From Desulfobulbaceae bacterium (GTDB lineage: Bacteria; Desulfobacterota; Desulfobulbia; Desulfobulbales; Desulfocapsaceae), in the NCBI GenBank assembly GCA_024643445.1, contig JAHEMX010000110.1, forward strand, positions 1 through 9,042: a stretch of 9,042 nt of DNA, in the 5' to 3' direction. Shown piece by piece: positions 5,245 through 9,042 of this stretch (its first letter is position 1; every line of letters begins with the position of its first letter). Both the position numbers and the translations under genes were made by a program. The notes below the pieces were generated by a model that saw nothing but the letters and a program-made list of their open reading frames with translations, was not told the DNA's origin and ran no database searches.

Positions 5245-6503
5245 TGAACTTGATCAAGCTAAAAATAAGAGGGCTCGGTGCTACACCGGAAACGCAGTGG
5301 CTTGACGTCGGTTCCGGTCACACGCTCTTTCACCTTCCCGACCGGGAAACAGCGTTGGCATTAATCAAGGCCATGCAGACCATCAATCCGCCCTACCGCT
5401 GCCGCACCCAAAAACCCTATGCTAAGATGCCGACAACGATCAGGGATAAGGGGTATGCCAGGATTATCAAACCGCACAAGCGCACCGTCGCTCTTGCTGT
5501 TTTCAGCAGTACGCCGCAACTGGTTGAGCAGCTTGCTGCCTGCTCCCCGCTGTTCTATGAGACCGATCGTATCGAGGTCGGCAGACGACTGGATTACACC
5601 AGATGGATAAGCTTCATTGAACTGGCATCGTCTACGCGGTGGAGTGAAATTTCAGAGCAGATAAAAGAGCTGTATGAAAACTGGGGCAGCCACATGAGCG
5701 GGGCAGAACAACACCGTTTGCTCATGGAACAGCTGCTGCCTACTGATCGTATAGAAAACGTGGTCATGGACCAGCTCGATCACCTGCTTTGCGAGCTGCG
5801 CAGCAGCGTCCCGGAAAACTGCCAGGAACTGCTCCATGATCTTATCAGCACGGTGAGAAGATCACGCCATTTCAGCATGGGGCGGGAAATCATCAAAAAG
5901 CGGTTGCCGTTTTTCTTTATTATCGACCCTTGCCAGCCACCCATCGACCGGGTTGAGATAACCGATGTAACACCAGCGGATGGAGACCTTCAGCCTGTCG
6001 AATTTCTGCTGAACCGGTTGCATCGCTCGTCAGCCGGGAAAACGGGTGTCTCCGATCTTGGCCCGAGACGGCTCGATGCTGTCAACAGGGAACTATCGCG
6101 GCTGCAATCAAAGCAGCTCGTCAGGTTCGAAGAAAACGATGGAACCTATCGTATTGAAGGTGGATACCGAAACAGGGACATGAGTGATGCAGATCCAATC
6201 ACCTCCTCCCGGTCGCTGAAAGAACACTGCCACCTCATCATTGCCTCAGCCAAGGTACTGACCGGGTCCCCGCCGATACTACTCTTTCATCAGACAGCGG
6301 ACTCGTTCGATACCGCATCAGGCAAAAATATCAGCAGCGTTATAACCGAACTTGCACCACACTGCCAATGTCTTGCTATCATGCAGGGTGAAGGATCACA
6401 GCAACTGAAAGCAGAGGCGGTATGCCATCATTTTACTGATTTCCTGCTGAAACGGGACGTGCCTCAAGCGTCTGGCACGCCCCGCTGTTCAGACCGCGGA
6501 TGA
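5241..6503 (+). CDS. Conserved-looking hypothetical protein with a degenerate RecF/SMC/ABC ATPase-like layout
   Basis: I do not recognise this 420-residue protein by name. Residues 4-48 (LIKLKIRGLG, then LDVGSGHTLFHLPDRETALALIKAM) lie where RecF/SMC-type ATPases have their first strands, Walker A and following helix, but there is no GxxGxGK[ST]. Residues 327-380 (KEHCHLIIASAKVLTGSPPILLF, HQTADSFD, ELAPHCQCLAIMQ) match in layout a signature helix, Walker B, D-loop and H-loop strand, with the usual Asp-Glu replaced by His350-Gln351. Residues about 251-307 look like a winged helix (VEFLLNRLHRSS, then a long basic helix and EENDGTYRIEGG). The middle is helical. No signal peptide or membrane segment is visible. 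The start may be 5241 or 5244. Neither has a ribosome binding site, and a 19-codon ORF overlaps the start. The ATPase relation is inferred by eye. A pseudo-ATPase or a new fold are both open. Confidence 0.75.
   Translation: MMNLIKLKIRGLGATPETQWLDVGSGHTLFHLPDRETALALIKAMQTINPPYRCRTQKPYAKMPTTIRDKGYARIIKPHKRTVALAVFSSTPQLVEQLAACSPLFYETDRIEVGRRLDYTRWISFIELASSTRWSEISEQIKELYENWGSHMSGAEQHRLLMEQLLPTDRIENVVMDQLDHLLCELRSSVPENCQELLHDLISTVRRSRHFSMGREIIKKRLPFFFIIDPCQPPIDRVEITDVTPADGDLQPVEFLLNRLHRSSAGKTGVSDLGPRRLDAVNRELSRLQSKQLVRFEENDGTYRIEGGYRNRDMSDADPITSSRSLKEHCHLIIASAKVLTGSPPILLFHQTADSFDTASGKNISSVITELAPHCQCLAIMQGEGSQQLKAEAVCHHFTDFLLKRDVPQASGTPRCSDRG
6454..6482. other. Strong stem-loop at the 3' end of the ATPase-like gene
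   Basis: GGG (6454-6456) and CGTGCC (6458-6463), with a bulged A, pair with GGCACG (6474-6479) and CCC (6480-6482) around a 10-base loop. It sits in the last codons of the plus-strand gene, just before the convergent comEA-like gene, whose stop is only two bases beyond. There is no T tract on either strand. It could help separate the two converging transcripts. Confidence 0.35.
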
Positions 6504-6505
6504 GC

Positions 6506-6829
6506 TTATGAAACGCTTACCAGCGGCCTGATTTTCTCCAGCACCTTCGGGCCAATGCCTTTCACCTTCAGAAGATCGTCAACGCTCTTGAAGGGACCAT
6601 TCGCATCTCGGTAGATCCCGATCTGCTGCGCCGTTTTTTCTCCAATACCCGGCAGGCTCATCAACATATCGATATCCGCATCATTGACATTGATGGGCCC
6701 GGAAATGGTCTTTTCAACGGCAACACTGTCAGTCTTTACTCCGTTGGCTGGTTTTTCCGCCGCAAAAGCCACCTGGGCAGAGACAATCGCAAAGAGTGAA
6801 CACAACAATAACGTAATAAGCTTTTTCAT
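6506..6829 (-). CDS. Exported ComEA-like helix-hairpin-helix DNA-binding protein
   Basis: This 107-residue protein has a Sec signal peptide (MKK start, Leu-rich core, probable AFA|A cleavage after residue 23), a short Ala/Lys/Val linker and a ComEA-type double helix-hairpin-helix from about residue 46 to 105. The domain shows INVNDADIDMLMSLPGIGEKTA, then FKSVDDLLKVKGIGPKVLEKI. The two hairpins LPGIG (59-63) and VKGIG (89-93) bind the DNA backbone in known members. ComEA proteins hold incoming DNA in the periplasm during natural transformation; short signal-bearing forms are also common in bacteria not known to be competent. It has no membrane anchor beyond the signal peptide. A perfect AGGAGGT site lies 4 bases before the ATG. 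It is convergent with the ATPase-like gene, two bases apart. Confidence 0.9.
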   Translation of the reverse strand: MKKLITLLLCSLFAIVSAQVAFAAEKPANGVKTDSVAVEKTISGPINVNDADIDMLMSLPGIGEKTAQQIGIYRDANGPFKSVDDLLKVKGIGPKVLEKIRPLVSVS

Positions 6830-7129
6830 GATGACCTCCTGCGTTTAGAAGTTGGTTTAAAGACGCTTCAACGCCCTTTCCACATATCTCAACGGCCGCT
6901 GAGTATTGTTACTGGTCATCATAAACGCTCAATCTTACAATTTTCTTACCGGTGCCGGGAAAAAACAGATTTTTTTCAAAAAAGTGACCAAACAAAGGGT
7001 TTACAGCAAAAAGCAAAGCCAGAATCCTGGTTCCAGGCGCCTGCGGGGAAATGAAATTGCTTTGACAGGCCCCGGCCAAGTGTTTTTCACTCAGCCGGGG
7101 ATTTGAATTTCCCGGTATCATGAAAGACG
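6830..7129. other. 300-base gap between comEA-like and flavoprotein genes
   Basis: I see no gene here; the short open frames on both strands have no domain features or ribosome binding sites. The gap holds an imperfect 16-base palindrome (6888-6903, CTCAACGGCCGCTGAG, 14 of 16 positions symmetric) upstream of the comEA-like gene. It also has overlapping palindromes CCTGGTTCCAGG (7026-7037) and CAGGCGCCTG (7034-7043), and the stem-loop described separately at 7070-7100. A weak promoter for the comEA-like gene could lie near 6840-6870, but I could not define one with confidence. Confidence 0.4.
7070..7100 (-). terminator. Long GC-rich hairpin after the flavoprotein operon, likely 3' end
   Basis: CCCCGGC (7070-7076) pairs with GCCGGGG (7094-7100). 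Inside, AGTG (7079-7082) pairs with CACT (7088-7091) around TTTTT, separated from the outer stem by a CA/CA internal loop. The hairpin begins 29 bases beyond the flavoprotein stop codon and ends the marR-pirin-flavoprotein unit. It lacks a run of T after the stem, so it may be a 3'-stabilising or Rho-assisted end rather than a classic intrinsic terminator. Confidence 0.45.
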
Positions 7130-7690
7130 TCAGCTGAACACTTCCGCGTTTTTCAAGGCAATAGCGGCGCGTGTCACATGGATGGCATGCTGGCGAGAAA
7201 GAGCCAGGATCTCTTCGCTTACGCCATGGTTATTGAGGTCTTCGTCTGCCGAGCGGCCGTAAACCCCCCAATGCAATCCGCCCTTTTTATAATTTACGGT
7301 GTTTTTCGGCAGCGGCACGATGATCATCCCGAGCTCCGCGAAATTATTCAGCACGGAGAGAAAGGTCAATTCCACCCCGCCGCCGCCATTGCCGTAACCG
7401 GAACCCGAGGCAAAAGCTCCGATCACCTTGCCATTCACCTTGTCCTGCATCCACAGGCCGGAACAGACGGTATCAATCATCTTTTTCAACCGCCAATCCA
7501 TACTGCCCATATGCACCGGCGTTCCAACCAGTACCCCGTCACTGCTCAGAAAATCATCAGCGGTCACCTCCTCGGCTGTTCTCAGTACCGCCTCGCTGCC
7601 GGCTACCGCTGCAACACCCTCGGCCGCCGCCTGTGCCATCTTTTCCGTACTGCCGTAGTCACTTGCATAAATGATAAGTATTTTTGCCAT
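7130..7690 (-). CDS. WrbA-like flavodoxin-fold protein (probable NAD(P)H:quinone oxidoreductase)
   Basis: This 186-residue protein has an FMN-binding flavodoxin fold and probably reduces quinones by two electrons, so avoiding semiquinone radicals. The phosphate-binding loop is YASDYGSTEKMA (8-19). FMN-ring contacts are expected in GTPVHMGSMDWRLKKMID (56-73) and in ASGSGYGNGGGGVELT (94-109). The tail GLHWGVYGRSADED (138-151) resembles the WrbA segment that closes the active site. Length is slightly below typical WrbA (about 195-200). The ATG has a GAGG site about 8 bases upstream. It lies 44 bases after the pirin gene and is third in an operon with a MarR regulator, which supports a stress-detoxification role. 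A simple flavodoxin-family electron carrier is the alternative. No frameshift or motif loss is seen. Confidence 0.87.
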   Translation of the reverse strand: MAKILIIYASDYGSTEKMAQAAAEGVAAVAGSEAVLRTAEEVTADDFLSSDGVLVGTPVHMGSMDWRLKKMIDTVCSGLWMQDKVNGKVIGAFASGSGYGNGGGGVELTFLSVLNNFAELGMIIVPLPKNTVNYKKGGLHWGVYGRSADEDLNNHGVSEEILALSRQHAIHVTRAAIALKNAEVFS

Positions 7691-7715
7691 CGTCGTATCC
7701 TCTTTGTATTTTTAT

Positions 7716-7730
7716 GCCGCCACAGGCGGC
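7716..7730. other. Intercistronic hairpin between pirin and flavoprotein genes
   Basis: GCCGCC (7716-7721) and GGCGGC (7725-7730) form a perfect 6-base GC-only stem with a 3-base loop, five bases after the pirin stop codon. On the minus strand it is followed by ATAAAAATAC, so it is not an intrinsic terminator for the operon. It could protect the upstream message or tune expression of the flavoprotein. On the plus strand it is followed by CGTTTTA, a poor terminator tail. Confidence 0.4.
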
Positions 7731-7734
7731 CGTT

Positions 7735-8454
7735 TTAAAGTGTTTCCACCTTCCCACCAGCTGCATCAACAAGAATGAAATCAGCAGCTGTTTCGGCTCG
7801 AATCGTCAATTTATTTTCGTCACGGATTCGAGCCTGATCCCTTGCCGCAACCATGCTGCCATTGATCAGCACGGAACCATTAACCAGATAGATAAAAACC
7901 TGGCGACCATTCATCGGGCAATACTGCACCACCCGCCCCGCATCGAGGTCAGAACGGTAAATCGCCGCGTCCGTATTGAGTGAGACAGTCGCTTTTTCAC
8001 CCCTGTTTGCTGCAAGCAGGAAGAGCTTGTTTTTCCAGTGCTCGGGAAGATAACTTTTCTGATCATAGGAAGGGACAAGCCCATGAGTATCCGGCTGAAT
8101 CCATATCTGGAAAAATCCCACCGGTTCACTGCTTTCATTCCATTCAGAGTGGTACAAACCGGTACCCGCTGTCATTCGCTGCACATCATGCTGCCTGATA
8201 ACGGCCGTATTGCCCATGGTATCCCGATGGGTCATCTCGCCATGCAGGATCACCGATATGATTTCCATCTCTTCATGCGGATGTTTGGCAAAACCTGTTT
8301 GCGGTTGAACAACATCGTCATTAAAGACACGAAGTGCACCGTGACTGACATTTGCTGCATCATAATAATTACTGAATGAGAACAACCAGTACGTCTGCAG
8401 CCAGCCATAGTCTGAGAAATGTCTCTTCTCAGCCTTGATTATATGTATCATCAT
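7735..8454 (-). CDS. Pirin-family bicupin protein (YhhW type, possible quercetin 2,3-dioxygenase)
   Basis: This 239-residue cytoplasmic protein has an N-terminal pirin cupin with all four metal ligands: AKHPHEEMEI (His58, His60) and GLYHSEWNES (His102, Glu104). The C-terminal cupin (about 150-239) includes RQVFIYLVNGSVLINGSMV and has no metal set. Bacterial YhhW-type pirins cleave quercetin in vitro, while their physiological role is unclear and often linked to redox stress. Length fits YhhW (about 231-240). Two ATGs are adjacent. The second (8451-8449) is 6 bases from GAGG and removes one Met, so it is the better start. The gene overlaps the end of the MarR gene by 23-26 bases in another frame, so translation is probably coupled. 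An inactive regulatory pirin is the main alternative. Confidence 0.93.
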   Translation of the reverse strand: MMIHIIKAEKRHFSDYGWLQTYWLFSFSNYYDAANVSHGALRVFNDDVVQPQTGFAKHPHEEMEIISVILHGEMTHRDTMGNTAVIRQHDVQRMTAGTGLYHSEWNESSEPVGFFQIWIQPDTHGLVPSYDQKSYLPEHWKNKLFLLAANRGEKATVSLNTDAAIYRSDLDAGRVVQYCPMNGRQVFIYLVNGSVLINGSMVAARDQARIRDENKLTIRAETAADFILVDAAGGKVETL

Positions 8455-8923
8455 CTGCCTCTTTACTTTTCATCCGGTTGCTCTCATTCTTGCCGATCTT
8501 TCTGAGCAAGGCAGCAAGGATTCGCATTTCCTCAGCGTCAAGTGCCGCGAATCTTCTGGCAATACGATCAGCGTGGAGAGGAAAAAGATTTTCAATCAGG
8601 CGATGCCCCTCGCTGGTTAGAGTCACCTCATAATAGCGCCGGTCCTCGATTTTTCTTTTACGGAGCACGAGGTCCCGCTTCTCAAGATTGTCTATCACCA
8701 TGGTGATATTGCCGCAGCTCTTCAGTATTTTCCCGGCCAGGTCTTTCTGGCACATGGGACCCAGGTGATACAGTGCCTCCAGCACCCCAAACTGGCTGAT
8801 TGTCAATTTGGCATCGACAATCTCCCGGTGTACCGATGAACTCACCGCTTCTGCCGCCCTCATCAGTTTGGTGAAGACCGATAAAGCCAATACTTTTTCT
8901 CTGTTTTCCCGCCAGGTGCTCAT
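8429..8923 (-). CDS. MarR-family transcriptional regulator
   Basis: This 164-residue protein should be a dimeric repressor of its own operon. Residues about 12-35 and 113-150 form the dimer helices. The winged helix covers LTISQFGVLEALYHLGPMCQKDLAGKIL (40-67), a recognition helix around KSCGNITMVIDNLEKRDLV (68-86) and the wing RKRKIEDRRYYEVTLTSEG (88-106) with the family hallmark DRR. Cys58 and Cys70 lie in or beside the DNA-binding helices and could be oxidation or electrophile sensors, but this is inference. The last about 15 residues are hydrophilic, and their coding sequence overlaps the pirin start. The ATG has AGGGG about 8 bases upstream. A perfect palindrome lies over its promoter, as expected for autoregulation. 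Confidence 0.93.
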   Translation of the reverse strand: MSTWRENREKVLALSVFTKLMRAAEAVSSSVHREIVDAKLTISQFGVLEALYHLGPMCQKDLAGKILKSCGNITMVIDNLEKRDLVLRKRKIEDRRYYEVTLTSEGHRLIENLFPLHADRIARRFAALDAEEMRILAALLRKIGKNESNRMKSKEADDDTYNQG

Positions 8924-8948
8924 GCCATGCCCCTCGTGTCGCCAGATT

Positions 8949-8989
8949 ATAATTTAATATTAAATTATTCACTGTTGAACAAATGTCAA
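8949..8989 (-). promoter_or_regulatory. marR operon promoter with overlapping 20-base palindromic operator
   Basis: On the minus strand a consensus TTGACA -35 box (plus 8984-8989) precedes an AT-rich -10 region. Candidates are TAATTT with a 16-base spacer or TTTAAT with a 19-base spacer. The -10 zone is covered by the perfect palindrome ATAATTTAATATTAAATTAT (plus 8949-8968), 25 bases before the start codon. A repressor bound there would block RNA polymerase. A shorter GTTGA/TCAAC dyad (plus 8974-8990) overlaps the -35 box. Confidence 0.65.
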
Positions 8990-9042
8990 CAGCGATGCTG
9001 ACTATCAATATCGCAATCGTCACTGTTACCTGCAAGACTGCG

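Noticed and set aside
6909..7121. 70-codon minus-strand frame in the gap before the comEA-like gene
   Set aside because: It contains the long GC-rich hairpin, lacks a ribosome binding site and has a biased, unstructured translation.
7178..7738. 186-codon open frame on the plus strand opposite the flavoprotein gene
   Set aside because: It is antisense to a gene with a clear FMN-binding pattern, and its translation has no recognisable fold.
1..9042. Search for CRISPR arrays, tRNA genes, transposase genes, terminal inverted repeats and att-like repeats
   Set aside because: No regularly spaced repeats, cloverleaf-like sequence or mobile-element protein could be found by reading either strand.

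Overview
The window looks like chromosomal DNA from a Gram-negative bacterium. The evidence is two Sec signal peptides on periplasmic-type proteins, strong AGGAGG-type ribosome binding sites, and moderate base composition with AT-rich promoter gaps. The gene content (HisJ-type phosphatase, ComEA-like protein, UPF0173 hydrolase, WrbA-like flavoprotein, pirin and an ATPase-like orphan) would suit Desulfobacterota/Deltaproteobacteria. That placement is an inference from general resemblance and not a database result. No rRNA, tRNA, CRISPR array, insertion sequence or prophage gene was seen.

Region 1 (1-3969) looks like a carbohydrate or small-molecule uptake locus. On the minus strand, a periplasmic substrate-binding protein of an ABC importer (81-1091) is followed by the first 15 codons of what looks like its ATPase (1-47), so the operon leaves the window on the left. 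It is divergent from a GntR/FCD-type regulator (1689-2738) that carries two winged-helix domains in tandem. The 597-base gap between them has an 8+8 inverted repeat, tandem CGTACATA repeats and six same-strand TACAT cores. These are candidate binding sites for that regulator. Downstream of the regulator on the plus strand are a UPF0173 metallo-beta-lactamase-fold hydrolase and a small ABM-domain protein, plausibly in the same transcription unit.

Region 2 (4112-6829) holds a HisJ-family PHP phosphatase (minus), then divergent from it a 420-residue protein of unknown function (plus), then a convergent secreted ComEA-like helix-hairpin-helix protein (minus). The unknown protein has head and tail segments that resemble those of RecF/SMC/ABC-type ATPases, but the Walker A lysine and the Walker B Asp-Glu are replaced. 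It is preceded by a 19-codon ORF whose stop overlaps its start codon (ATGA).

Region 3 (7130-8923) is a compact minus-strand operon: MarR-family regulator, pirin (YhhW-type cupin) and a WrbA-like FMN flavoprotein. The marR promoter has a TTGACA -35 box and a perfect 20-base palindrome over the -10 region, a typical autoregulation layout. A quinone or electrophile stress response fits this gene set, but the inducer is unknown.

The observations most worth following are the ATPase-like protein with apparently eroded catalytic motifs and its micro-ORF, the tandem-winged-helix GntR regulator with its cluster of candidate operators, and the MarR palindrome.
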